DNA of 64,000 bases from Bacteroidota bacterium. GTDB lineage: Bacteria; Bacteroidota; Bacteroidia; JAHEXY01. A program made the translations under genes and the position numbers. Shown piece after piece: positions 35,936 through 44,452 of this stretch (positions are counted from its first letter, which is position 1; each line of letters opens with the position of its first letter). The notes under the pieces were generated by a model. That model did not search any database and was not told where the DNA came from. It worked only from the letters and a program-made list of their open reading frames with translations. The stretch is taken from contig JAHEXY010000001.1 of the NCBI GenBank assembly GCA_023251875.1, positions 310,001 to 374,000 of the forward strand, in the 5' to 3' direction.

Positions 35936-37066
35936 ATGCAATTTACCCTTGTTGCAAAAGATAAAAATTCAGAAGCTCGTGCAGGAGAGCTTAGTACAGA
36001 TCATGGCATTATTCAAACACCCATTTTTATGCCTGTGGGTACAGCCGGTACGGTTAAAGCTGTTCACCAAAGAGAATTGGAGCATGATATAAAAGCACAA
36101 ATTATTCTGGGTAATACTTATCATTTATATTTAAGACCGGGTTTAGAAGTTTTAAAAGAAGCAGGAGGCTTGCATAAGTTTAATGGTTGGCATTATCCCA
36201 TTCTTACTGATAGTGGAGGGTATCAGGTTTTTTCATTAGCAGATAATAGAAAGTTAACAGAGGAGGGAGCTGTTTTTAAATCGCATATTGATGGATCGAG
36301 TCACCATTTTTCTCCGGAATCTGTAATGGATATTCAACGCATTATTGGAGCAGATATAATAATGGCTTTTGATGAGTGTACTCCATATCCTTGTGAGTAC
36401 AAGTATGCTAAAAACTCTATGGAGCTTACCCATAGGTGGCTGAAAAGATGTTGTACCAGATTTGATGAAACTACGCCATTGTATAATTACCATCAAAGCC
36501 TTTTCCCTATTGTGCAAGGCAGTGTTTATAAAGATTTGAGAATACAATCTGCAGAATATATTGCTTCGCTTAATAGAGAAGGCAATGCCATTGGTGGACT
36601 TTCTGTTGGAGAGCCTGCAGAAGATATGTATGCCATGACAGAACTGGTTTGTGGTATTTTACCAAAAGATAAACCAAGATATTTAATGGGAGTAGGTACT
36701 CCTGCAAATATATTGGAATGCATTGCTTTGGGTATTGATATGTTTGATTGTGTTATGCCAACACGCAATGCGCGTAATGGAATGTTGTTTACATCAGCAG
36801 GAATTATTAATATCAGAAATGAAAAATGGAAAAAAGATTTTAGTGTAATTGATAGTGCTGCAAATTGCTTTGTTGATACACAATATTCAAAAGCCTATTT
36901 GAGGCATTTATTTATTTGTGGAGAAATTTTAGCTTGCCAAATTGCTACTTTGCATAATTTGAGTTTTTATCTTTGGTTGGTAAAAACAGCCAGAGAAAAA
37001 ATTGTGCAAGGTGTTTTTAATGAATGGAAAAATAGGATGGTTCCTAAATTGAGTTCTAGATTATAA
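35936..37066 (+). CDS. tgt: tRNA-guanine transglycosylase (queuine tRNA-ribosyltransferase)
   Basis: 376 residues, a TIM-barrel enzyme that swaps guanine-34 of GUN-anticodon tRNAs for a queuosine precursor. Family blocks are present: 'TPIFMPVGTAGTVKA' (near 22), nucleophile region 'TDSGGYQVFSL' (near 90), 'GGLSVGEP' (near 220), 'YLMGVGTP' (near 255), and 'DCVMPTRNARNG' (near 278) with the catalytic Asp. The C-terminal zinc site looks altered: where bacterial Tgt usually has CxCxxC before 'AYLRHL', this protein reads 'NCFVDTQYSKAYLRHL', keeping only one Cys, while the later His ('ATLHNLSFYL') is kept. I believe this is a Bacteroidota trait. It is followed by an LptF/G-like gene in the same direction. 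Confidence 0.95.
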   Translation: MQFTLVAKDKNSEARAGELSTDHGIIQTPIFMPVGTAGTVKAVHQRELEHDIKAQIILGNTYHLYLRPGLEVLKEAGGLHKFNGWHYPILTDSGGYQVFSLADNRKLTEEGAVFKSHIDGSSHHFSPESVMDIQRIIGADIIMAFDECTPYPCEYKYAKNSMELTHRWLKRCCTRFDETTPLYNYHQSLFPIVQGSVYKDLRIQSAEYIASLNREGNAIGGLSVGEPAEDMYAMTELVCGILPKDKPRYLMGVGTPANILECIALGIDMFDCVMPTRNARNGMLFTSAGIINIRNEKWKKDFSVIDSAANCFVDTQYSKAYLRHLFICGEILACQIATLHNLSFYLWLVKTAREKIVQGVFNEWKNRMVPKLSSRL

Positions 37067-37067
37067 C

Positions 37068-37155
37068 ATAGTTATTAGTTGTTCGTTATTGGTTGTTCGA
37101 GTAATAACTAATAACTAATAACCAATAACTAATAACCAATAACTAATAACTAAGT
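37068..37155. repeat. AATAACTAATAACC-type tandem/inverted repeat
   Basis: The spacer between tgt and the permease begins with copies of TTATTGGTTGTTCG-like words and continues with about six imperfect repeats of AATAACTAATAACC. TTATTGGTT and AACCAATAA can form a hairpin. A related block is at 59475-59587. It may serve as a transcription spacer; no spacer/repeat regularity of a CRISPR is present. Confidence 0.6.
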
Positions 37156-37160
37156 ATGTA

Positions 37161-38237
37161 TTGAAAACAATAGATCTCTATATCATTCGAAAATTTTTAA
37201 GCACGTTTTTTTTTATTATATCTCTCCTAATTGTTATTGCTATTGTTTTTGATGTATCTGAAAAAATTGATGATTTTTTAAGAAGTGAAGCTCCACTAAA
37301 AGCTATCATTTTTGATTATTATCTAAACTTTATTATTTACTACGGTAATATGTTTAGTTTTTTAATTGTGTTTTTGGCCGTTACTTTTTTTACTTCTCGT
37401 ATGGCAGCCAATACAGAGATAATTGCCATTCTTTCAAGTGGAATAAGTTTTAAACGAATGTTGAGACCTTTTATGATGGCGGCAGGTATGTTGGCTGTTT
37501 TGTCATTGTTGTTTAATAATTTTCTTGTCCCTCTGGCAAATACTAAAAGAATTAATTTCGAAAATCAATATATCAGAAATGCATTTAGAAATAGTGGTAA
37601 AAATATTCACAGGCAATTATCTCCAGATACTTATATATCCGTTTCTCGCTTTGACGCTACCAATAATGAGGGCAGAAAATTCACCTTAGAAAAATTTCAA
37701 GGAAGTGAATTAAAATTTATTCTTATTGCTGATCGCATCAAATGGAATGAAAATGATAGCACTTGGGCATTCTATAATTATTTTACCAGAGATATTAATG
37801 GCCTTGAAGAAACCATGAAACAAGGCAATAAGATGGATACATTGATTCAACTTAAGCCGGAAGATTTTGGTCAACGTTTAACCAATATAGAAACCATGAA
37901 TTATTTTCAGTTAAAAGATTTTATTGAGCAAGAAAAATCGAGTGGAGCTGAAAACATAGAATTTTACCTGATTGAATTGTACCAAAGATTTTCATACCCT
38001 ATGGCTACCTTTATCCTTACTATTATTGGTGTTTCTATAGCTTCAAGAAAAATTAGAGGTGGTACAGGCTTGCATTTGGCAATTGGTATTCTACTTTGCT
38101 TTGTTTACTTATTATTTATGAAAATGTTTACAGTAGGTTCTACTAACTCCGGTATTCCTCCTATTATTGCTGTTTGGATTCCCAATCTTATTTTTGGAGC
38201 ATTGAGTATTTATTTGCTTGCTACCGCTCCAAAATAA
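37161..38237 (+). CDS. LptF/LptG family permease (YjgP/YjgQ)
   Basis: 358 residues with six predicted membrane spans: three near the N-terminus (about 12-32, 52-75, 100-120), a periplasmic jellyroll region (about 130-265), and three at the C-terminus (about 275-355). The start reads 'KTIDLYIIRKFLSTFFF', typical of LptG/LptF, which with LptB extract lipopolysaccharide from the inner membrane. There is no ATG in place: the TTG at 37161 is the only start that yields the conserved N-terminus, because the nearby ATG at 37156 stops after two codons. Which of the two subunits it is cannot be decided. It probably shares a transcript with tgt. Confidence 0.88.
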   Translation: MKTIDLYIIRKFLSTFFFIISLLIVIAIVFDVSEKIDDFLRSEAPLKAIIFDYYLNFIIYYGNMFSFLIVFLAVTFFTSRMAANTEIIAILSSGISFKRMLRPFMMAAGMLAVLSLLFNNFLVPLANTKRINFENQYIRNAFRNSGKNIHRQLSPDTYISVSRFDATNNEGRKFTLEKFQGSELKFILIADRIKWNENDSTWAFYNYFTRDINGLEETMKQGNKMDTLIQLKPEDFGQRLTNIETMNYFQLKDFIEQEKSSGAENIEFYLIELYQRFSYPMATFILTIIGVSIASRKIRGGTGLHLAIGILLCFVYLLFMKMFTVGSTNSGIPPIIAVWIPNLIFGALSIYLLATAPK

Positions 38238-38441
38238 TTCCTTAAAACTCAAATTTGTTTTCTATCCATTCATTCTTTCTTTCATGTTTCGTGTGTTCAT
38301 ACAATTATTTTATGTATTTGATATTTAGTTATTTGCGATTGTGTATAAAAAAACTTACTTCAATACTATAACCTATTGATATGTTTTTACGTATTGATTG
38401 AAAATTAAATTTTGTTCACTCAATTTCAAAACATATAATTT

Positions 38442-40061
38442 ATGAACACAAAATTACTCATACAAAAATCTAGATTGCTTGCATTAGCATTTGGCTTATT
38501 AGCATTAGCATCATGTCATAAAAAGGATTATGATATGACAAAATTAACAACTCCTGATTGGCATCCTAGCCTTGCCGCTCCTTTAGCATATTCAACGGTT
38601 GTCTTGGATAATTTAATTTCATTTCCGGATACGGGCGATTTACAAATGCAAGAAGATTCAAACCATTTTATGACTCTTTATTATTCGTCAGAAATTTATG
38701 CTGCCTCTGTAGGAGATTTATTAAAATTAGATGACCAACAAGTTTCTGCAACTATTGGCGTAAATGATACCATTGTTACTGCTTGTGCTCTTGCACAATT
38801 ATTTAATATGGATACTGTAATAAGTCTTCCTCCCTATTCTACAACTACTGCAATGGCAATGCCTAATAGTGCAGAAATTGATTCTATAGCTCTTACCGGA
38901 GGAACATTAAATTGGAATATTTCTTCAGATTTTAGACAAGATATTACCATAGATATTGTAATTCTTTCAGCCACAAAAAATGGAGTTCCTTTTTCTCAAT
39001 CTATTTTACTTGATTATACAGGAAGCTCACCTGTTGTATACAATCAAAGTGTAGATTTAAGCGGATATGAATTAGATTTATCCGCTGCTGATAATGGAGG
39101 TAATCCAAATACGGTTAGTGCTTCTTATACGCTTACGGTTAATTATGATCACAATCAAACTGTATTGAGTACAGACAGTATTGATTTAAACATGAGTTTT
39201 TCGAGTTTAGATTTCAAAAATGTATACGGTTATTTAGGCAATCAGGTTGTTGATATTCCTGAAACTGCATCAGAATTTAGTACAGGCGGAATCTCTATGA
39301 GTCTTGTTGATCCTAAACTAACACTAACCATTAACAATTCATTTGGAGTGCCTATTAATGCCGCATTTTCAAAATTAGAAGGTGGTTATGACGGAGGTAC
39401 TATTTCTCTTACGGGTGTTCCTAGTCCCATTCAATTTGAATATCCAAGGGTAGGAGAAGAGGGTCAGATTAAATCAACAGTAATTGCTCTTGATGGTACA
39501 AATTCGAATCTCTCTGATTTTATGGCAAGTGGCTTAACATCTATTGCATTTGCAGGTAGCGCAACTACAAATCCGGATGGAAATACCGGATCCAATTTTA
39601 TTACTTCTGATGGAATGTTTAGTGTTGATATGGCGGTAGAACTTCCACTTTATGGTTCAATAGCCAATATTGGAATTATAGATACGATGGACATGGATTT
39701 AAGTTCACTATCGGGTTTTCAGCAAGCAGATTTTATTTTAAATGTTACAAATGAATTTCCATTTGATATAAGTGTTCAGGCATATTTTGTGGATGACAAT
39801 TTTAATGTTGTTGATTCATTAATGAAATCATCATCAAAACTAATAGAATCATCAAGTGTTGATAATAATGGAGAATTGCTTGCGGCAACTACCAGCCAAA
39901 CTACCATTACCATTAATCAAGCAACATTAAATAATATTAAAAATGCAACCAAAATAATTTTAATGGGAAGTATTGCAACTGCAAACAATGGAACAACTCC
40001 TGTTAAACTTTATTCGAACTATAAAATGGATTTTGCTTTAGGTGCAAAAGCAAAACTGTAA
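38442..40061 (+). CDS. Large secreted lipoprotein of unknown function
   Basis: 539 residues. Signal peptide with lipobox 'LLALASC' (Cys near 25), followed by a long beta-rich region with repeated Ser/Thr/Asn-rich strands ('TLTVNYDHNQTV', 'LTLTINNSFGVPINAAF') and no enzyme motif. It looks like tandem beta-sandwich domains exposed at the outer membrane. The following gene encodes an outer-membrane-type protein 31 bp downstream (52 bp to its preferred start), so the two are likely expressed together and could work as a pair. I do not recognise the family; pairs of this layout are common and uncharacterised in Bacteroidota. Confidence 0.75.
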   Translation: MNTKLLIQKSRLLALAFGLLALASCHKKDYDMTKLTTPDWHPSLAAPLAYSTVVLDNLISFPDTGDLQMQEDSNHFMTLYYSSEIYAASVGDLLKLDDQQVSATIGVNDTIVTACALAQLFNMDTVISLPPYSTTTAMAMPNSAEIDSIALTGGTLNWNISSDFRQDITIDIVILSATKNGVPFSQSILLDYTGSSPVVYNQSVDLSGYELDLSAADNGGNPNTVSASYTLTVNYDHNQTVLSTDSIDLNMSFSSLDFKNVYGYLGNQVVDIPETASEFSTGGISMSLVDPKLTLTINNSFGVPINAAFSKLEGGYDGGTISLTGVPSPIQFEYPRVGEEGQIKSTVIALDGTNSNLSDFMASGLTSIAFAGSATTNPDGNTGSNFITSDGMFSVDMAVELPLYGSIANIGIIDTMDMDLSSLSGFQQADFILNVTNEFPFDISVQAYFVDDNFNVVDSLMKSSSKLIESSSVDNNGELLAATTSQTTITINQATLNNIKNATKIILMGSIATANNGTTPVKLYSNYKMDFALGAKAKL

Positions 40062-40113
40062 ATACATTTATAAATAATTATAAAAATAAATTATGAATTT
40101 AAAATATACCCAT

Positions 40114-41460
40114 ATGAACATAATAAAAAAAATCTGTGGCCTTGTTGTAGGATGCTCAATGGCAACAGGAGTAATGGCTCAACAAGATCTCACTCTTTAT
40201 TTCATGAACAATGTAATGCAATCGAGCGAAGTAAATGTAGTAGCGAATCCTGATAGCACTCAAATATTTTCATTAGGATTACCAGGAATTTCATCAACAT
40301 TTTTGAATGTAGCCAATAATGGATTTGTGATGAGTGATTTGATTAAAAAGAGAGCAGATGATTCGCTCTATCTTGATTTTCAAAATGTATTTTCCAAAAT
40401 GAAAGATCTGAACAGTTTTTCTGTAACCGCTCATACCGATTTGCTTTCGCTGAGAATAAAGGCAGGAAAAAACTTATTCATTTTTAATATTACCGATAAG
40501 GTAAATGTTGAATTGGATTATCCAAAATCGTTGTTTGAATTACTTTATTATGGTAATGGCAATTATGTGGGCGAAACTGTTAATGTAACAGGACTTGGAA
40601 TAAATGAAACGCATTATAGGGAATATGCATTGGGATGGAACAGAACATTTGGGAATTTTACTGTTGGAGTACGTCCTAAAGTATTGTTTGGTAAAAGCAA
40701 TATTTATACAGAAACAAGTAATATAAGCCTGTATACTGATCCAAACAATTATGATCTTACCCTTTCTTCAGCATTTATGGTGCATACAGCTGGTATCCCT
40801 CAAGGTGGTTTCGATCCTGTTTATTATATGTTTTCTACACAAAATATGGGTTGGGCTGTTGATTTAGGAACATCGTATCATTTAAATGATAAAGCTTCGT
40901 TTTCGGCAAGTGTTCAAGATATAGGTGCAATAAAATGGAAAGATGGATTAACGGATTATAGTATGAAGGCCTCAACATTCACATACAAAGGTGTTGATGT
41001 TGCAGAAATGAGTGATTTTGCAACTAATTTAGTTGATTCACTTAAGAATACTTATAAAGTTACCACAGATACGAGTGCCGCATCTTATACAACAAAATTA
41101 CCAACTAAAATTAATTTGAGCGCTTCTTATGATATAACACCACATAATACATTTAGTTTATTGCTTAAAGGAACATCAACTACAAGTGGTTTTACTCCTT
41201 CTTATACTTTAGGCTACGTGCATCAGTTTGGAAGAATATGGAATGTTGGTTTAAGTTATTCAGTTATGAATAAAACATACAATAATGTTGGAGTATGCTC
41301 TTCTCTAAAACTTGGGCCATTTCAATTCTATACTGTAACCGACAATGTTGTGGCCTATTTTTTACCTGAAAAAGCAAAGAGCATCAATCTTAGATTTGGA
41401 ATGAATATAGTTGTTTACCAAAGAAAACATACAGTAGTGCCAGACAAACCCAAATTTTAA
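40114..41460 (+). CDS. DUF5723-type outer-membrane protein
   Basis: 448 residues from ATG 40114, or 455 from ATG 40093; the inner ATG gives a clean signal peptide 'MNIIKKICGLVVGCSMATGVMAQ'. The mature part shows alternating beta-strand pattern with Gly and aromatic residues ('FGNFTVGVRPKVLFGKSN', 'GYVHQFGRIWNVGLSYS') as in outer-membrane beta barrels, and the opening 'QQDLTLYFMNNVMQSSEVN' matches the DUF5723 family as I recall it. The role is unknown; some related PorV/PorP-type barrels serve type IX secretion. It ends at a strong hairpin terminator. It forms a two-gene unit with the lipoprotein upstream. Confidence 0.75.
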   Translation: MNIIKKICGLVVGCSMATGVMAQQDLTLYFMNNVMQSSEVNVVANPDSTQIFSLGLPGISSTFLNVANNGFVMSDLIKKRADDSLYLDFQNVFSKMKDLNSFSVTAHTDLLSLRIKAGKNLFIFNITDKVNVELDYPKSLFELLYYGNGNYVGETVNVTGLGINETHYREYALGWNRTFGNFTVGVRPKVLFGKSNIYTETSNISLYTDPNNYDLTLSSAFMVHTAGIPQGGFDPVYYMFSTQNMGWAVDLGTSYHLNDKASFSASVQDIGAIKWKDGLTDYSMKASTFTYKGVDVAEMSDFATNLVDSLKNTYKVTTDTSAASYTTKLPTKINLSASYDITPHNTFSLLLKGTSTTSGFTPSYTLGYVHQFGRIWNVGLSYSVMNKTYNNVGVCSSLKLGPFQFYTVTDNVVAYFLPEKAKSINLRFGMNIVVYQRKHTVVPDKPKF

Positions 41461-41493
41461 TATACATACTTTTATTCTTTGCCTAGTGTCTTT

Positions 41494-41524
41494 AAAATCC
41501 CCCTAATCAGAAAAGGGGGATTTT
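41494..41524 (+). terminator. Terminator after the DUF5723 gene
   Basis: AAAATCCCCC and GGGGGATTTT form a perfect 10-bp stem with an 11-nt loop, followed by ATTTG. It lies 33 bp after the stop codon and before the convergent cbb3 locus, so it probably works in both directions. Confidence 0.8.
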
Positions 41525-41602
41525 ATTTGTGTGTCAGGCATGATTTTTTAAATACAAATTTCTTGATGACGGATCATTTTGGTGATTATTATTCTAATAA
41601 TT

Positions 41603-42310
41603 TTAATGGCAATGCGAATGCAGCCCAATTTGTGATAGATGAGGGCTTATATAGGGAATTCCTAAATCCAATCCTCTTAAAATAAAAAGTATCCCCATGG
41701 CAACTACAAATACGGGAATAATTTTCCTGATCATTTTTTGATTTTTAAATGTTAGGGAAAAAGTTTTAAATGAACTTAAGGCTAACATTGCGGGTATGGT
41801 TCCCATGCCAAATAAAGCCATATAGAAAGCTCCATTTATTGGTGAACCGGTATTAATGGCTCCTGCAAGAGCAACATAAACCAAGCCACAGGGAAGTAAT
41901 CCATTTATTAAACCTATTCCTACAACAGAATAAAAGGATTTTCTTTTCAGAAAAAATCTAAATTTTTCTTTTAATACGTTAACCAAAAACAAAGATGGGG
42001 TTACTTTTGAGATTTGTTTTTTTAATAAGAAGGGAAACAAAATACTGCCTATTAAAATTATTCCAACTGTTATTGAAACGGCTTGTTGAAAACCTGCTAA
42101 ATGCAATTCTTTTCCTAATGTTCCAAAAATTATTCCTAATAAAGAATAGGTCGTAATTCTAGAAAAATTATATACTAAAATTGAAAATACTCTCGAAATA
42201 TTACTAGTACCCAATACAGGAACAGCCAATGCAATTGGTCCACACATACCAACACAATGAAGGCTTCCCAGCAAGCCGGTAATACATGCTATTTGAAATA
42301 GATTGATCAT
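41603..42310 (-). CDS. SafE/TauE-like sulfite-exporter family membrane protein of the cbb3 locus
   Basis: 235 residues, about six membrane spans. The opening 'ACITGLLGSLHCVGMCGPIALAVP' with its Cys-x3-Cys-Gly-Pro is typical of the UreH/'urease accessory-like' membrane family that follows ccoH in many Bacteroidota and epsilonproteobacterial cbb3 loci; 'GLLPCGLVYVALAGA' is the matching repeat in the second half. The paired Cys-Gly-Pro motifs suggest metal (perhaps copper) transport for oxidase assembly; this is inference. Last gene of the locus; 62 bp after ccoH, the spacer holding a dispersed palindrome. Confidence 0.85.
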   Translation of the reverse strand: MINLFQIACITGLLGSLHCVGMCGPIALAVPVLGTSNISRVFSILVYNFSRITTYSLLGIIFGTLGKELHLAGFQQAVSITVGIILIGSILFPFLLKKQISKVTPSLFLVNVLKEKFRFFLKRKSFYSVVGIGLINGLLPCGLVYVALAGAINTGSPINGAFYMALFGMGTIPAMLALSSFKTFSLTFKNQKMIRKIIPVFVVAMGILFILRGLDLGIPYISPHLSQIGLHSHCH

Positions 42311-42312
42311 TT

Positions 42313-42350
42313 GACCTCACCCCTAGCCCTTCTCCCAAGGGAGAGGGGAA
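42313..42350. repeat. CCCTTCTCCC...GGGAGAGGGG palindrome
   Basis: A copy of the dispersed GGAGAGGG-type palindrome in the spacer between ccoH and the SafE-like gene (CCCTTCTCCC-AA-GGGAGAGGGG). Confidence 0.65.
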
Positions 42351-42372
42351 GTTTTGAATTATATATAAAACG

Positions 42373-42819
42373 TTAAATAGTAATTCTTTTTTCTACCAAA
42401 TATTTCTTGTTATTATTTGTCCAAGAAATTTCAATATTGTATAATCCTTTAGCTAATTTTTTTACATCCGTTTTATGAATGCCATTGGAATCAATTTGTA
42501 GCTTTTCAATACAATCTTTTTTTTCGTCAGAGGGTCGGTAAAATTGTATTGAACCAATTACCTCATGTTCATTTTTTAAAAATGGTAAATCAATAGAAAT
42601 AATATTTGTGTCGGTTAAAACTTGAATTTGATTTTCAAATTCTTGTCCACTTTTTTTTTGATCAATTATACCTTGGTATTTTATTTCATCCTCGTAATAG
42701 TTTTCAGTTACTAAATCAAATTTTTGATTCGAACTTTTAAATACAAGCGTTAAAATAATAACTACGAATCCTGCATAAAGAACTGCAATAAAATATCCCC
42801 AGTGAATTTTTGTTTTCAT
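42373..42819 (-). CDS. ccoH: cbb3 oxidase assembly protein FixH/CcoH
   Basis: 148 residues: one membrane span (about 8-28, 'WGYFIAVLYAGFVVIILTLVF') and a periplasmic beta domain. The stretch 'LVTENYYEDEIKYQGIIDQKK' directly after the span is diagnostic of Bacteroidota FixH. It is needed for assembly or stability of cbb3 oxidase, probably in copper delivery with CcoI. It lies between ccoG and the SafE-like gene, with palindromic repeats on both sides of it. Confidence 0.88.
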   Translation of the reverse strand: MKTKIHWGYFIAVLYAGFVVIILTLVFKSSNQKFDLVTENYYEDEIKYQGIIDQKKSGQEFENQIQVLTDTNIISIDLPFLKNEHEVIGSIQFYRPSDEKKDCIEKLQIDSNGIHKTDVKKLAKGLYNIEISWTNNNKKYLVEKRITI

Positions 42820-42840
42820 AATGTGAGTTTTAATATCACC

Positions 42841-42900
42841 TCTCCCTAGCCATCCCTCCTTCGACTCCGCTCAGGATAAACTCGGAGAGGAAAGGTTGGG
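42841..42900. repeat. Nested dispersed repeats between ccoG and ccoH
   Basis: An outer CCTCTCCC...GGAGAGG palindrome is interrupted by the word CTTCGACTCCGCTCAGG, a different dispersed repeat known from many Bacteroidota genomes. The arrangement looks like one repeat inserted in another. Confidence 0.55.
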
Positions 42901-42915
42901 AATTGTTTATATAAA

Positions 42916-44337
42916 TTACCCCGGCCCTAAAAAATTTGTTGAAACGGTTTCTAATTTCTTTCCATTAGAGTATACTCCAATTTTAATTTTTACTTTATAT
43001 GATGAAAGTGCTGTAGAATCAAGTATTACAAACATGCTCCCTTCTGCTACGCTTTGCTTATTTAAATAAATACTATCCTTTACTAATTTTATTTCTCCTT
43101 TGGGTGATTCCAATATAAATTTTACGGGCATTGCATTATTGGTTTTATTAATCACAGAATAATTATACAAATTACTGATGCGTCCATCTTGTTGTGCTTG
43201 GTATAAAGTACCTGAAGAGCGAAGAATAATAGATTCAACAGGTGTTCTTGTAAGAAGTAAAACTATCCATACGGTACTTAATGATAACAGTACAAAAGAA
43301 TAGCCTATTGTACGTGGGGTAACTTTTAGTTTCTCATTTTTAGCAATTCCATCTTCAGAAGCATATCGTATAAGTCCTTTTTTGAGACCAACATTTTCCA
43401 TCATTTCGTCACATGCATCCATACATGCTGTGCAATTAACACACTCCATCTGCAAACCATTTCTAATATCAATACCTGTCGGGCAAACATCAACACAATG
43501 GTGACAATCGATACAATCCCCCAATTTCTTTACCTTTCTATCTTCATTTTTATGAATCTTAGCTCTCTTTTCGCCTCTTATATAATCATAAGCAATAGAA
43601 ATACTTTTTTTATCCAATAATACCCCTTGTAAACGACCATAGGGGCATACCACCAAACAAACTTGTTCTCTAAATCTAGCATATACTCCATAAAAAACAG
43701 AAGTAAAAACCAGTATGGCTATTAAACCTGATATATGATTAGAGGGATAGTCGCTCATAATTTTTATGAGCTCATCACTTCCTATAATATAGGCTAAAAA
43801 AGTATTGGCAATAATAAATGAAATACAGAAAAAAATAAAATGCTTGCTTACTTTTTTACAAATTTTATCTGTATTCCATGCTGTTTTTTTTAATAATCGT
43901 TGTTGTTTAAAATCGCCTTCAATCCAATATTCAATTTTTCTGAAAACCATTTCCATAAAAATAGTTTGTGGGCAAACCCAACCACAAAATAACCTGCCAA
44001 AAACTACGGTAAATAAAATAATGAATACGGCAAAAGTGAGCATGCCAATTGCAAAGAGATAAAAATCTTCAGGCCAAAATATTTGACCAAAAATGATAAA
44101 TTTTCTCTGAACAATATTAATCATCAACAGAGGCTCGCCTCCTATTCGTATTAATGGAACAGAAAAAAACAGGAGCAGAAATAAATAACTTACATATGTA
44201 CGGTACTTGTAAAATTTGCCTTTCGGCTTTTTAGGAAAAATCCATTTTCTGTGACCTTCTGCATCTATTGTAGCAATAGAATCTCTAAAAGACTCATCTT
44301 TTTTAAAATTATTTATGTCATTGTTTGATTCATCCAT
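42916..44337 (-). CDS. ccoG: cbb3 oxidase accessory ferredoxin-like protein CcoG
   Basis: 473 residues, membrane-bound. Spans near 45-65, 95-120 and 160-215 surround 'FCGWVCPQTIFMEMVFRKIEYW', then two 4Fe-4S clusters bound by 'CIDCHHCVDVCP' (about 275) and 'CVNCTACMDACD' (about 300), then a further span and an Ig-like C-terminal domain. CcoG (FixG/RdxA) reduces copper for oxidase maturation. The gene follows ccoP by 115 bp; this spacer contains a REP-like pair. All cluster cysteines are present. Confidence 0.93.
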   Translation of the reverse strand: MDESNNDINNFKKDESFRDSIATIDAEGHRKWIFPKKPKGKFYKYRTYVSYLFLLLFFSVPLIRIGGEPLLMINIVQRKFIIFGQIFWPEDFYLFAIGMLTFAVFIILFTVVFGRLFCGWVCPQTIFMEMVFRKIEYWIEGDFKQQRLLKKTAWNTDKICKKVSKHFIFFCISFIIANTFLAYIIGSDELIKIMSDYPSNHISGLIAILVFTSVFYGVYARFREQVCLVVCPYGRLQGVLLDKKSISIAYDYIRGEKRAKIHKNEDRKVKKLGDCIDCHHCVDVCPTGIDIRNGLQMECVNCTACMDACDEMMENVGLKKGLIRYASEDGIAKNEKLKVTPRTIGYSFVLLSLSTVWIVLLLTRTPVESIILRSSGTLYQAQQDGRISNLYNYSVINKTNNAMPVKFILESPKGEIKLVKDSIYLNKQSVAEGSMFVILDSTALSSYKVKIKIGVYSNGKKLETVSTNFLGPG

Positions 44338-44372
44338 AAAACAATTCAGATTCTATGCCACATTCTTCTTTA

Positions 44373-44437
44373 ACCGCTACGCGGTATGTTCATTTGAATT
44401 ATTTTCATTTGCTACAATACTAAAACGCCTATGGCGT
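44373..44437. repeat. REP-like pair of short hairpins between ccoP and ccoG
   Basis: Two hairpins, ACCGC-TAC-GCGGT (44373-44385) and ACGCC-TAT-GGCGT (44425-44437), about 40 bp apart. The paired layout parallels that between cysD and cysN, but the sequences differ. Confidence 0.45.
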
Positions 44438-44452
44438 ATTGCTGCCTAGTAT

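Noticed and set aside
37068-37155. Possible CRISPR array
   Set aside because: Repeats are short, imperfect and contiguous, with no unique spacers and no cas genes.
41479-41685. 68-aa plus-strand ORF after the DUF5723 gene
   Set aside because: It runs through the terminator hairpin and into the SafE-like gene on the other strand; no signal of a real protein.
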